Positions 26,631 through 39,447 of a DNA stretch of 64,000 bases are shown here, piece by piece. A program made the position numbers and the translations under genes. Numbering within the stretch: position 1 is the stretch's first letter; the number at the start of each line of letters is the position of its first letter. Under the pieces are notes generated by a model. The model was given only the letters and a program-made list of their open reading frames with translations. It was not told the DNA's origin and ran no database searches. The stretch comes from Malurus cyaneus samueli (Eukaryota > Chordata > Aves > Passeriformes > Maluridae), in assembly GCA_009741485.1 (NCBI GenBank), contig CM019214.1, positions 26,922,081 through 26,986,080 on the forward strand, in the 5' to 3' direction.

Positions 26631-28730
26631 TATACACAAACATACATGCATATATCCTGAAGTGTATCTTCAATAATTTCAGGTAGTGTAAATTTAGAGG
26701 GAAAAATTGTCCACAAAGTTTTGTTAGCAGTTGAGGTATCAGGGCTATTTTGCAATTTCCGTCGATTGGATTTTCTCATCCCATTTTATCCTATGCTATT
26801 CTATAATTCTACTACAGTCCTTCTCTTACTGATCCCTCTGCATTCACTCTGCCTGTGTTCAGACTTCATTAGGGCAAGAAAGCTCTTATTCAGAAGTAAG
26901 GGGATAGCAGTGATGCAGTGTTGAGCTGGGGCTGCTTATTCTTCTGTTTTAGGATGGCTTACAAGTTAGGGCTTTGTACTGCAACAATGTATTTATACTA
27001 CATGTACATTTCTTCTGTTGTGAAGGTAAACCCGAGTTTCATTGAAGGGGACTTGAAAGAAGTCACTTGAAAGGACTGGGGAAGAATTTACCTTTCCTTG
27101 TGGATATGTGGCATGCGTAGGTTTGCAACACTAACTCTGGATGACTTGAATTACTCTTTTTCTCGTGGGGTTAGATATTTTTCTCTTTGAAACAGACCTG
27201 AGCCATATAAAGTTTGGAGGTGAAAATGGCTAATGGAAAAAATGTCTTTCCTTTTGAGGAGTTCCTAAGAGCTGAGATTGCTATTTTGTGAAACGATCCT
27301 TTTTGTTGGCACTTCTGTTGTACTGTATCTCCCCTTATGTCCAAGATGACAATAGTGTTAATTCTGACTATTTCAGGGATTTTCACTGAGGAGTCAGGGA
27401 CCAGCTGCACCAGTCTCTATCTGAACAGTATGGGTTCACAGAGAGAGAGATAAATGAAGGAACATTGTACTCTTCTTCACTAAAATTAGCCAAATACAGA
27501 CCAAATATCTTCCCTTTGTAGTGTTAGTGAATAATAAAGTTTAGAGATACCTTATTATCATGATATATAATTTGCTAGTGTTATTTAGGAGATAAATACA
27601 GCTTTCATGTAGTTCTGTTTGTAAGAAACTAGTAAATAATTTAAACTCCTTCATAAAAGGAATTTATTAGATATCAGGGCACTTTTTCTTTTGGTAGCTA
27701 TGCCATCAGGGTGTTTTTATAATTTCCTTTCTTGTGATGATAGTTTTGGGATATCTTTTAGCCTTAGAATGAATTCACATGCATAACATATTTATAATTC
27801 CATTTTGAGTAATTAATTGTAGACTAATATGAGCATTGTTCCTGTTTGGGGTAAAAGTAGTATGGCAGAAAGGGAATAACCTTAGACAAGACATGATTTG
27901 GATAGTCTCTTTTAAATTAAAATGTATTTATGAGGGAATAGTTATTTTTTCACCAGAAATATTAATGTTCACTGAAGAAGTCATTAATATAAATTCTGGA
28001 CTTGATCCCTTATAGTTTCACATTCTACTGGTACATATTTGTAGCATATTTTTTTTGAAAGTCACACTTGAAAAACTTGCTACCGTGATAAATTTCTGTC
28101 TTGTACTGGACAACTGTCAAAAAGTCTATTTGGTTTTAGTTTGCTGTCTTTTTTAGTTCTTGGGAGGATTTATGTCCTTCCAGGAATGTATTTAAATGAC
28201 AAAGTACCCTTTTCTTGTTTTATAGCTTGCCTGATAAGCCATGATCCTTTAATGACTGGTCACAGAAATTTCAGAAAATCTGTTTTAAGCCATTGTCATT
28301 GAATAGTTTGTTAGCAGTGATGCTGCACTACCTGCAACCAAACCCCATCCACTACAGGGACAGTGTTTTATTCCAGGAGCCATAAGAACTGATAGTTTCT
28401 CCTGTTTGCAGAGTAACTACAGATGTATTTTTCCTGTGGAGAAGCTGCTCACCTTAATAAAACGTTATTGAATTAGTTATACAAATTACAGATTTAGTTT
28501 TTGAAATATTTTACATTATAGACTTTACATACATATATTTAGCATATTATCTTAGGAAAAAAAATGTTGTGGTATGAAGAAATTGTTACACTACTTTAGG
28601 GTGACATCCATAGTCGAAGGACCTGAGCTCTGTATATATACAGCTCTATACAAAATGGGAAAACGCCCACCACATTTGGCTATTTGTGAGAGCATAGCCC
28701 TAATAGAGATGGTACTAATTTACCTTGGGG

Positions 28731-28746
28731 AAAAAAAAAAAAAAAA
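28731..28746 (+). repeat. Poly-A run (16 bases)
   Basis: Sixteen A between GGGG and GGAACTGC, with no sign of a retrocopy before it. Confidence 0.9.
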
Positions 28747-30394
28747 GGAACTGCAGAAGTTTTAACTTTACAGTGAGAAAATTTAATTTGCATCTGCGCA
28801 GGAGGAAACTTGTAAAGCATAAAGGCACTGTAAGTATCTTGTTGCAAATCTCAAGTTGTAAATGAAGTGGATTATAAAAATCTTATTGCACCATTTTCCA
28901 CAGTGATTTGTATGTGAAATTACTGGAGAAAGATAGATCAATCTGAGTGAGCTAAGCACGTGACCGACATTATATCCACACCTTGTAATCAACCTGGCTT
29001 GTAGAGATTCTTTGATAGTGGCAAAACAATTTTTATTTAGGATGGGGTTCTTTTCAACTAAATTTAGCCAACTAAACTCAAGGACAAAGTAAAAGCTTTT
29101 CTTTGTCTAATGTGAAGAATCACCTCTGGAAGACACCTCAGAAAATTCTAGGGTGCATTTAAAATAGGAGTGATGATTCACTGCTTGTAAGTCTGTTCCT
29201 CCTTTGGTTATTGAGGCTGTGGACAACTAGCATATGTTAGAGGTGTGATCTGAACATTTTAAAACTCTTCATGAGGAATCCAGATCAAAGTTTAGGGCCA
29301 AAGGACGGGTCAACTGCCCACTGGCTTCTAGGTCTCCACAGTCATCATGAAGTGGGCATGGAGTCGATGCCTTACTTTTAGAAAGCGTGAAGCTGCACAG
29401 AGTGAATCCTAGATGAGTAGGATTAGATACTTACAACAATACCAATCTTATCACAAGCAAAGCATAGCAGAATGGTGTTGCATTGTTTCCAGAGAGGAAA
29501 TAAGAGTTTTAACTGTCAGTATGTATTATCTGATGTTGAAAAAAAAAATAAAAATTAGAATTTGTATCTATCTTTGCATAATTTGTCAAGAAAACCAGTT
29601 TAGTGGATAAATTTACCAGGTAAAAACATTATTAGTCCAGATACTGAAACAAAATGTGGCTGAATGATAAATGAGTTGTCCCATTAGTGACAGACTATGT
29701 AGATCCAGAGCAGAATATTTTTCTTGCATAGGAGTAGAGGATATTGGTGGTGAGTTTGAGGGCTGTGTTCAGGATATGGCTGCTGAGTACAGAAAAGGGC
29801 AGCTGAGGCTGCTGCTTCAAAGTCAGCTTCTGTTTGTAAGACAAGAATCTGCTTCACAGGGACAGATTAGGTTATCAATGAGTGCAGTAGACTGTTAACT
29901 GAAATATTCTTACCTCAGTCGCTGACAACATTACACAATCATATAGAGCCATGATTTATTAACACCTCGTTTAATCTGTAGTGTGGTGTACTAGTAGACA
30001 GACTTGAATGTCACTCCGCTCTTCACCCACCTATAAATGTCTCGAATGCCAGCCTCCCCCTTCCCCACCTGCAGTAAGTATTAAGGCTAAAATCAATTTT
30101 ATGTTTTTAATGCACATTGAGATACCAACTTTATACCAAAAAATATATATTATTGAGGTGCTAAGATCAGAGTTGCTTACCATAATAATTTTGCCTCAAT
30201 AAAATGACAGAAAATAATAGCTTCTACAACACACATCCAAATCTGCATCAGTGACACACAAAAATCTCTTCCAAATAGGATTGTTAGGGCAACAAAGCTA
30301 GCCTGAAGACATTAGAATGTGTCAGGGTTGCCTATGTAAATGTAACAGGGCCTTTTGGACAAATTTGAACAGTGTTTTTGAGGCAGCTCAAAGG

Positions 30395-30730
30395 GACTCC
30401 TTTGTGTCACTGTCACGCAGCAGGGGCAGTGCTGGTGTATTTGTGGCTGCTGTCTGTGCACACCAGCGCAGGGCACACGTCTCGCTTGGGTACCACGCTG
30501 CCCGTGCTGGAACCGCTGCCAACTGCAGAAGGGCGACTTGTGTTCCTCAGGCTGGCCCCTTAATTTGAATTTAGCACAGCAATCACTTTGTGGACAGCTA
30601 GTAATCTGGCACTGGTAGTGCTGTCCCTGCTGGACATCTTCCAGCTGCTGTGATCAGGAGAGCGCACACTCGGCCTCCCCATGGTGGGAATAGGCTGCAG
30701 CTCTGACATTTGCCTTGGGTACTTTGGCAC
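30395..30730. other. Locally GC- and CpG-richer intronic patch
   Basis: About 335 bases with around ten CpG dinucleotides (for example in GCACACGTCTCGCTTGG, ACCACGCTGCCCGTGC, AGAGCGCACACTCGGCC), far more than the surrounding AT-rich intron. I recognise no gene or repeat family in it. It could be a regulatory element, an unrecognised old repeat, or composition noise. Confidence 0.45.
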
Positions 30731-32465
30731 AATTCCCAGGCACAAGCTGTTTCTTTGTTGTTTATCACAGAAATGTCACCTTTCAAACAGCTATCGGAGA
30801 CATGCAGGTCAGAGCTGACTTTGCAGTAGCTTGAACGCCACCTCTCCCCAAATTTCATCCTTGGGGGATGATGCCTGTGTCTAAACTGTTAAATCACTAA
30901 ATAAAAGAGGGCTAGGGATTAAGCCAGGCAACAGTCTGGCTCGCATTCATATTGTTTAGAGCTAGTTTCCTCTATAGGAGATTAGCCATGTTTTTAGAGA
31001 GCTGGTTGGAGTGGTCCAAAGGAGAGGCAGGGAGAGAGCTAACAGTTAAGCAGTTTGGATTATAAGGGATACTTAAGCTTGCTCCATTGCACTCTCTTAC
31101 TTAGTGAGACAGATTTAGCCTCTGGCTTTGGGGTTTAAAGGGTTTCATGATGTCAAAAAAAACGGATAAGACATTTGTTCAACTGCTGACTGTACATCTG
31201 CAACTCTTGTACTAGCAAGGATTTCTTCCCATCAGTAAATTGGAAATGCCCCAAATAAATAAAAAAAAAATGTTTGTAGATATCAGATGCCTGCTTCATG
31301 TTTCTTAGTATATTATATACATCCTGTGTCATTTTCAAATGTGTGCAATTATCATTCTGTAAGTATATTCTCCCTGACACACATTTGGTTGCTCTGAATT
31401 AAACCTCTCTGATTAGTTAGTTCATCAAAACACAGCATTTCTTTCATAGTGTAAAAGGGACTCTGCTCCTTGCTGAAGTCTCAGAGAATACACCCTCTCA
31501 CAATGTGAACCAATTTGCTCATCCTAACCAAACAGATTACACATTTGACTCAACTGTGACTTGTAGTTCCTTTTTTTTTTAAGTGCATCTTGAGCACAAA
31601 ACAGAAAGAAATCCACATCTGTTGTTGGAATATGCTTCAGTGCAGAAGGGATATATGAACTCATCGTGGGAAATGATACTTAATCTTATCAAGTTTGGCC
31701 ATTGCCATAATAGTTCATTTGAATGCAGTTTCTGAACTTCTGCAGCCACACTCCACAAACGTTTTCAATGAGAAGGGCCTAAAGAAGGGGGTGCTTGTTT
31801 AGTTTAGTGTTTCAAAAAGAATAGTTCATAGTCACTTAGGGAATAAATATTTTCCCTGTCAAGTAGTTGGAGTCTTTAATTTATGGTCAGAAAATCCTCT
31901 AGAGAATGTTTTATCCAGACATATCTCACCCTTTTTTCTTTAGTCTTTTTGTTCATGTTTGGCATGTGTGATTGTACTCAGGTGGAAGAGCCATATTTCC
32001 CTTCAGATCAAATTACACTCACTTTCCTCAAACAGAGAGACCACTTTGGGATTTCTGCTTGTGAGATCTTTCTTTCACTCTCAATATAATCACACGATTT
32101 CTATAAATGATTCAAATGCTAATTGTGAGGAGAGAACATAAGGCAAGAAAATGTAGATTCACACAATACACAATGATAAAATAGCTTGAACTTCATATAC
32201 AGACTAGGAATAATCTTAATTTACAAAATTACTATAAAATTCTCATTTTCCATGTGTGTTTTTAAAGCTGAGGTGTGCACAGTCTACATTATGTACGTGG
32301 TTATTGCAGGATCTCTCTGATCAATGAAAATTTTATTTTCCTTGATATATCATTTTTAGTGAGTTTTTTGTATGAGAGGCAAAAATGAAAAAGAAGTCTA
32401 ACAAGGATTTTTAGGCACAAACTTGGAGAAGTGCCAGATTTATGATCTTCTGTGTAGTATAAATA

Positions 32466-32491
32466 TATAACTTGTAAGACCACAAGTTATA
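32466..32491. repeat. Short perfect inverted repeat
   Basis: TATAACTTGT (32466-32475) is followed after 6 bases by its exact reverse complement ACAAGTTATA (32482-32491). In a long AT-rich intron this may be chance. Confidence 0.6.
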
Positions 32492-32859
32492 AGCATCTTT
32501 AATCACAAGATCACGTAATACTTTCCCTGATTTTATTTCTTTTTTCTTTGTCTAATTTCCTGGCAAGTTGAAAAATAGAAATGTAGGTTATCAGTCTTGA
32601 AGCGAAGACTGATGAAGTTTTTACATCAGTTGTAGAAAAACATTTGAGTGTCCTTTGCACTTTTTTTAATAGCTGAAAATAGCATTAGGCTTCCCCTTTT
32701 TTTACTTGAACTGTTCTAGAGGTTTAAAAGGCACGCTCTTAGACCATATAGGTTAAGCTTGCTGACTGCAGAAAGGTAGCAGTGACACTTGGGGCACTTG
32801 GGTTCCATTCCAAGCTCTGTGCTCAAACAGACGCAGTATTTATGGTTCATTCCTCCCAC

Positions 32860-33420
32860 ACACAGCCTTAGCTGTCCCATTGCCTCCAGTCTGTTCCATT
32901 CTTGTCCTTATTCTATTGCCTTATTGTCCGATTCATTTGCCTGGCTTCATGTCCTTTCCTTACACATTTTACCCTAATCCTGATTTCCTTGCACAGTCAG
33001 CTTCTGCTCCTCTTCCTCTCCCTGATTCTCATCCAAGCTTTCATTTTTTTTCTACTTTGACTTCATGCCAGCCTTCCTGCCCTTCTGTCCCACTTGCTTA
33101 CAGTCCCAATCTCCCTTGTTCAGTCTCAGTGTTATTTTTCCCTCACATGTCATTTTCAGCTTTCATTTTTCTGATTAGTCTGTCTCTACCTACATCCTGG
33201 CCCCTTGCCACATTTCTCTTCTTCCCTTTCGCTTCATTTATTTCATGCTGTTAGTTCCAAATTCCAGCTTTTTATCCATGCCCTCTTCTATTCCACACAC
33301 CCCGCCCCCCGCCCCATGCTTTCTACCGTGCTGCTCATCCTATTCCCACAACCTACTTTTTCTAATCTGTTCCACTTTGCTGACCACAGGTGGTCATGAT
33401 CCCCTTTTCTTTGCAGTGAA
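32860..33420 (+). repeat. Pyrimidine-rich low-complexity tract
   Basis: About 560 bases made mostly of C and T on the plus strand, for example CTTCTGCTCCTCTTCCTCTC. It includes a C-rich core CACCCCGCCCCCCGCCCC near 33298-33315. Long open frames over it result from the lack of A-containing stops. Confidence 0.75.
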
Positions 33421-33706
33421 AAAAAAGCAACTTCCTAATCTATATTGTATTAGGAAGGGAGATCTGTAACGAGTTTCAGACATAATTTCCTGTGCTTAGA
33501 GCAGTACTGTCGATCAGATTTGCAATTGCAGAGGAAATGCTATCTAGCTTCTGAACGCTGTTGCTCTTTTTTAGGGCTTTGCATATAAAATTTTGTCTTT
33601 AAGGGACACACAGTTATCTAAGGCATACTAATATGTAATGGAGAACAAATATATGATCTTAAAAGCTCAGTTCACAGGTGCTCTTCATTTATTTCATGCT
33701 GTTAGT
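33232..33706 (+). repeat. 24-base exact direct repeat, period 451
   Basis: The same 24 bases (beginning CTTCATTTATTTCATGCT and ending GTTAGT) occur at 33232-33255 and 33683-33706. The sequence between the copies is unrelated to either. The first copy is in the pyrimidine-rich tract. Confidence 0.85.
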
Positions 33707-34829
33707 AATGGCTTAATAGTTACCTTACTCCCTAATGTTGGGAGTCTCTGTCTTGGAATTTGTTTCACTCCCCAGTAGCTTAAGGTCCCTAACCTACATT
33801 TTTCTTCTTTATGTTCTTGATGCTTGGTAAAGTGCCCATTATCACCCTATTTTATTAGTTAAATAGTCTCCAGAGTTATTCTAAGGACTTCTATTGCTCC
33901 ATGACTTATCTGATCTTATTTATTCGATCAATGGATTATATGGTTAGCATTAAGCAACAGCACTTCGATAAGAGAAGCTTAGCAATTATAATAATAACAG
34001 TACTAATAAAAATTAAAACAACTTCCCTGATTTTTATTTCTGTTATTGCAAATCTTTTGAACATCCAACTGGATATTTAAATAGAGCAGATGTTATTGGT
34101 TCTACCAACATGTAGGCCTACAGTGGACTGTACGAGTAAAAGAGGACTCCCTGGTTTATCCATTATAACAAAAAACCCTGTCTTATAAACATTGGGTAGC
34201 TGATTTTTTTCCAAGGTTTGAAACTTGGCTAAGTTTTGATGATTTTCCAAGCAGACAACAAAAGGAATATTCTCAGCCTATGTGATTAATCTTCTACCTA
34301 ATACAGGTCTTCAAATCATACAAACACTGGAGCTCACAAGGGAAAGTCAAATATTTTTCCACACCTTGCTACCAGAAGTGCTTAATTTTTGGTTGCTTTA
34401 TTTTTCTAATTTAAAAAAAAAACAAACCCAAAACTGAAAAATCATAAGCATGCACCGGGAGCAGTCCTAGCTCCACCTAACAAAAATCTCACAGTCAGGC
34501 AAACTTGCACTTTTCAACCCAGTAAAACAAATTTTAGTCCTACGAGCAATAGAAAACTGGTCCTTTTGAGTGCAAGTGGTCTTTATGACTGCAGATATGA
34601 GTAAGAACACTCATCTTACTGAGTGATGAAGACTGCAGATTATAATGATGTAATCAGTGATAATTCTTTTGTTCTGTCTAGAGGTTTTGTTGTGTTTAGT
34701 GAATATATACCTTGGATATTAAAATAATACTTGGTGACTTCAGTGTGTGTCACACAATAGTGTGGGATTGATGGTCAAAAATTATATTGATTTTGATCTA
34801 ATATTGATGTTCCATTAGTTTCTTATTCT

Positions 34830-35200
34830 GCATCTTTGTCTCACTCCGGATGAGAGCATTTTGGGGACCATATCCAGCAAAAATGGAGTGCTGACCTGAA
34901 AAGTGACAGATAGAACAAAATTGCAGGAAGAAAGTGGGGAGGGCTTAGTCAGAGAGAACTGAGGAATGGATGTGAAGAAGTACCTGGGGGATAAGAAATG
35001 GAGAAGGAGGTTAGGAACCAAAAGGTTGGTGGTGACCCAGGTCATTTAGTGGATATGGTCAGATATGTCCAGTGGATGGTAGGGTAAGTCCAATGTTGAA
35101 ACAGACAGAAGAGGAGTGGAGAAGGGGAGAGAATGTGGTTTTGACAGGGAAGAAAAGTGAAAGACTGAAGGAATGTACTGTTGGGGGTTAATGCAAATTG
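34830..35200 (-). repeat. Purine-rich tract (pyrimidine-rich on the minus strand)
   Basis: About 370 bases dominated by G and A on the plus strand, for example GCAGGAAGAAAGTGGGGAGG and GAAATGGAGAAGGAGG. Its polarity is opposite to the tract at 32860-33420, 1.4 kb upstream. Confidence 0.7.
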
Positions 35201-37109
35201 AATGATGCATATTCATCATCATGCAAAATATCATTTGAGATATTTGCATAAAACCTCCAGCTTTCTGAATTTACAACTTAAGCAGGTATCTCTGTGGTGG
35301 TAGAAGAAGGGGAATAAATGATCTGAGTTAGTGGCTCTGGGACTTGGATATTAAGAGCTAAAAGCTCAGCCAAAGCCAGCAGCTTATCCTTTGCAGGTGC
35401 TGGCACACATCTGCTGTCCTACATGGCTTCAGAGGAAAATACCTGACCGCATGAGAGAGGAAGACCTGCTTTACGAACAGCAGCTTTTAGCTGCTTCTGC
35501 TCTCCAGCTAATTCATTAGCAGTGAAAAATAGCGTGGTTTGGAGCTGCCTTTGCAGCCTCAAGGGCACAGGGAGATTCTTGAGGAACCTCTGTTACTTCT
35601 TCATGCCCCATATTTCCTACTCTGACACTGCAGTTACGTATCTGGGGCAAGAAGCCTTGCAGTCTGGCCAGCGCTGGTGCTCCTAAGCCTGAATGGTGAA
35701 TTAGTGGGAATACACAAAGCATGGAGAGTCTGTGAAGTCCTTCGAAAATAAGGGCAAGGAGCTTCTGGCTTGGTGAGAAAAGAAGTAGCCAGCAGGATCT
35801 AAAAGGTGGGACTTCCATATTAAAGAGGTGAGGCAGGAAAATACTCTTTGCAGTGGCATTCTCAACAGTCAGAGGGTAAGACATTCAGTAAGAGATGTCA
35901 GAGGGAGGCAGGAATATTGCAGTGGGAGCAGAATGCCAGGGAAAGAGAGACAGCCCTGTTTTATTGATACAGAAATGGTAATTAAGTTTGGGAAGGATGG
36001 TATTCAGAGGTAAGATCTAAAAGGAAAAAAATGAAGGTCTAAGTTGTTTCCTGGTATTCTGTCAAAAGGTACTGAATAAATAAAGATATGAAAGGAGAAG
36101 CCACACAAATGATATTTTATAAGCAGATACTTTAAATAACTGCCATTACTGTGGCATTTAATGTGCAGTGAATCATGGCGCTGTCTATTTTATTTTATTT
36201 TTTTTTAGTTACATGAACTGGCAAAGATTACACTGAAAAATAGGAATATAGTTATATAGATACAGTGATTTTATTGATAGGTTCCACAATAATTCATTAG
36301 AGATTATGTTATTTCTTGACATAATGATATGTATGTCATCTGTAACTCTGCAATTGAAATAGCTTTGCTTAGTGGTAATTTGCTGTAATTATTCTACAAA
36401 TATTTCTGCTGTTAGGCACAGTCCTGAAGATATGACAACTGGATTTTAAAATACTTCTTCTAAAACATTAGTGAATGAGGTTAATTCCAGCAGAAGGTTA
36501 TGTATCCAAAAGCAGGTTATTGAAATTGTCTGTGACCTAAATACCTTAGTCTTGGTGACCTGTATCAAGGAATCCCAGGAGGAGATATTTCACTGGCAGC
36601 AGGAAACATTGATATTGGAGCATGGGATTTCTTGTGGTATAAATCCAAACCTTTGGTAACTCAAAAAGCTGTGTATTGTTACTAAACTGAAAATGCATTT
36701 AAAAGCTCCCTCCTTTGATACAGCTACTACTTCTACTTTTCCGAGATTATGCAGTAGATCCATAACTAAGCATGTTCCTTTTCCCCCCCAAAAAAAACCC
36801 CATATATATGGATATAATTTTGTATGTGTTGAGAGTTTTCGGTGGAAAGCAGGGCTAATTGGATTTGGAAATAAACCTGTTACAGTTTCCCCACTTCTTC
36901 AGTTTGCTGAATTTTCTGCTGTTACTGCAAGAAAAGAAAGCCAGTATTAGAAATCTGAGGAGAGCAAGATCTTTTTATTTGTATAGAAATTTGCAACAAT
37001 ATTTTCCTGGTTTTCTGTGATTAGAAGCTTGGGATTTTCTTTGCATTTAATTGATTCATTATCATGGTCTTCTCTAGCAAGTTGCCTCCTGTGTGCTGAA
37101 TCCATATTG

Positions 37110-37125
37110 TTTTTTTTTTTTTTTT
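37110..37125 (+). repeat. Poly-T run (16 bases)
   Basis: Sixteen T followed by further T-rich sequence to about 37170. Confidence 0.9.
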
Positions 37126-38083
37126 AATTGCAATGATTTCTGTTTATTTTTTTAATTTATTTTTTGTTTTGGTTTGGCCAAATTACTATCCTTTCCATTA
37201 GCTCATTTCCAATTCAGGTCTCATTTATCTCTAGGTCTGTTGTGCTTGGAAGACTCCTTTCTTCACAGTTTTTTTCCCTCTGAGCTTATCCTGGCCTCTC
37301 CTGTTGCTTACATTCATATTTGCTTTACTATACATCCAAAAATACATATAGTTCCCTCATTTAGTTGAGCTCTATATCCACATTATGAAAGTATTTTTTG
37401 CTCCTTATTCAGCCTTTCACTCCTTTCTGACCAAACAATTTATCAGGATAGACATTGCTACAGGCTTTGATTGGAAGGAATCTCTAGAGACTTCAGTGCA
37501 GCAGTGGAAGAGCTCACTAAAAACAGTTCCTTGCAGGAATGGAAAAATGTGTTTTAAACTTTTTCATTATCTGATGATCCACCCTACCCTGCTCTGCTGC
37601 AATTCTTACCTTTACTAATAGCTTAGATTATTTAGGTAAAAATAATATAAATGTGCCAATTTCTACTACTGACAGAGAACAGATTTGCTGTGATGATGGC
37701 TGTGAGTCAGACCCCTTGGACTCTGATGGCACACAGTTGTTGGAGTAGTTAGGCACGAAGAAATATTTGTTATCTGAGTCATAACAGGTGGTGATGGAGT
37801 GGTAGGTTTGTTCCTTTGTGAATTTGTTTATTCATGTGTGAGTGGAGGGACACATTAGGGGTGGAATTATTCTGAGGCTGCCCTGAAATCGTACAAGAGC
37901 TGTATTTTGCTCTGCTGCTTGTGATTGATAGAACTGTGTTTAGTAGCTGCAGAAGGTGGGGATTGGGAGGTACTGCCTGGGGTTTATCACATGATTTCAG
38001 ATAGTGCAGGAAGGAATAAATTGAATAACAGGCACCTGTCCTACTTCTCCCATTTCAAACACCTCTGGTTTTGCCCATTTTAG

Positions 38084-38159
38084 ACCAATCTGGTGAAGCT
38101 GCTTTTGATGCACCAGGCAAATCCCAATCTTCTTAACTGCAATAATGAAAAGCCTTCAG
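38084..38159 (+). CDS. MYO16: MYO16 exon: last ankyrin repeat (residues 121-146)
   Basis: Acceptor TTGCCCATTTTAG, donor CAG|GTAGGT, 76 bases, entering in phase 0 and leaving in phase 1. It encodes T-N-L-V-K-L-L-L-M-H-Q-A-N-P-N-L-L-N-C-N (121-140), which is the second helix and loop of an ankyrin repeat whose first helix ends the 25806 exon (consensus ..LVKLLL..GA.P...). The repeat continues with N-E-K-P-S-D across the next junction. It closes the ankyrin array. The intron before it is 12.2 kb and the one after is only 1.3 kb. Confidence 0.94.
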
Positions 38160-39447
38160 GTAGGTGAAAATGCATGTACATAATATATGTATTGGCTATT
38201 GTGACACTGTTTCTTTCCTTCCTGCTTTCCTGGTTCATTCAGTGTGTAGAGTTATATACACATACACATGTGTCTGTTCTTACATACTTTGCTGAAAACT
38301 TAATGGAAATGCAGGATATCATATCAAATGACAGCATGTTCTTCCACTTGTTTCATTCCCTCCATAAGTTTAGCTATTTTTATTATTTGGGAGTTCTCCG
38401 GTGCCTTGGTGGTAGCTGCATTGGCACAATTTTGGTTACTTCTCACTGAGTTCCTTTGTGTCTCAACTGATTATAGTATATGGTCTCTTGAACTGGAATT
38501 TTTGTAGCTGTTGTCTGAAAATAAGTTCAAGATCCAGTTTTGAAGTGTAGCTGCTGTTGTTTACCACAGAAGGCACAACAGGAAGCTGAAACACTGGCTT
38601 TAAAGATAATGGAATTGTAGACTCTGTAGGCTGGAAGGGACTTCAACTGGCCTAACAGAGAGAGAAAAGCAGAGCTAATGTCAGTAATGCTAGCTAGTAG
38701 GGTTGAAAAGGTGAAACATATGGTTGTTCAGCTTTCTGTGTCTGGGATAAAATGAAGATGGAACCCGACAATGTAGATAAGAGAACCTTTCCGTCAGATT
38801 ATGGGTGAAGCTTTGTTTGCATACTAAGCCAAAGTATGCTGTGCTTCAATGCTGTACTGTCTGCAAATACATTCACAGGGAACTTCATGGCACTTAACCT
38901 CAGAAGTTGTTTGTGCTTAGATACGTGCCAGTTTGTACTTATAAAAAAGGATGTGGACCAAACTCATATAATCTAACAACACAGTTAGCTAACCAGATTT
39001 AGTTGGTATTTAACACAGTTGAGTTAATTGTCTTTCTGGTCTGCAAACAGAATTGATTTCAGCACTTCTGTATATATAAGGCATATAAATCTATTTTGTA
39101 GAAATATGAAACATTTGAAAAGGATTTAAGCACATATTTTCATAGAAACAAAGTCTTGAAAGGAGTTGTATTGTTTCTCCTGAAGTCCTGTGAATTATCG
39201 AATGCTTGGTTCGCTACACAGCAAGAATGGTTTTGAGGTTTTGCAGATGACAGCTTAAGTCTGTAATGAATTTACTTTGCCTTTTTCCCCCATTAATTTC
39301 AATTATTAATTTATGATCAAAATCAGAGCAATTCGTGTCATGTTATCTAGCCACACATTTAGTCTTAATCTGATCTAGAGATTTTAATTCAAAGGAGCTT
39401 TTCTGCACCGTTTTCTTGTCTGATGTCTTGGTGTTCCAATGTCTTAG
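38160..39447 (+). other. MYO16 intron, 1.3 kb
   Basis: Bounded by GTAGGT and TCTTAG. Contains a short antisense CR1 3'-end scrap near 38607-38652. Nothing else is recognisable. Confidence 0.8.
38607..38652 (-). mobile_element. CR1 3'-end scrap, antisense
   Basis: About 45 bases reading GGAATTGTAGACTCTGTAGG then CTGGAAGGGACTTCAACTGG on the plus strand. This resembles the reverse complement of the CR1 3' terminus (AATCATAGAAT...GGTTGGAAGGGACCT). It is short and diverged, so the assignment rests on this signature alone. Confidence 0.6.

Larger units (their letters stand above)
25932..38083 (+). other. MYO16 intron, 12.2 kb
   Basis: Bounded by GTAAAG and CCATTTTAG. Notable contents: one undetermined base (26630), A and T runs (26240-26253, 28731-28746, 37110-37125), a locally CpG-richer patch (about 30395-30730), a pyrimidine-rich tract (about 32860-33420), a 24-base exact direct repeat (33232 and 33683), and a purine-rich tract (about 34830-35200). 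No CR1 copy is evident in this long intron and I see no exon. Confidence 0.8.

Noticed and set aside
32880..33254. Plus-strand open frame of 124 codons rich in Ser, Pro, Leu and Phe
   Set aside because: It is a product of the pyrimidine-rich tract: C/T-rich sequence has few stop codons in any frame. There is no independent coding evidence.
35516..35884. Minus-strand open frame of 122 codons
   Set aside because: No recognisable family, no splice partners, and located in the middle of a MYO16 intron. Length is within chance for a slightly GC-richer patch.
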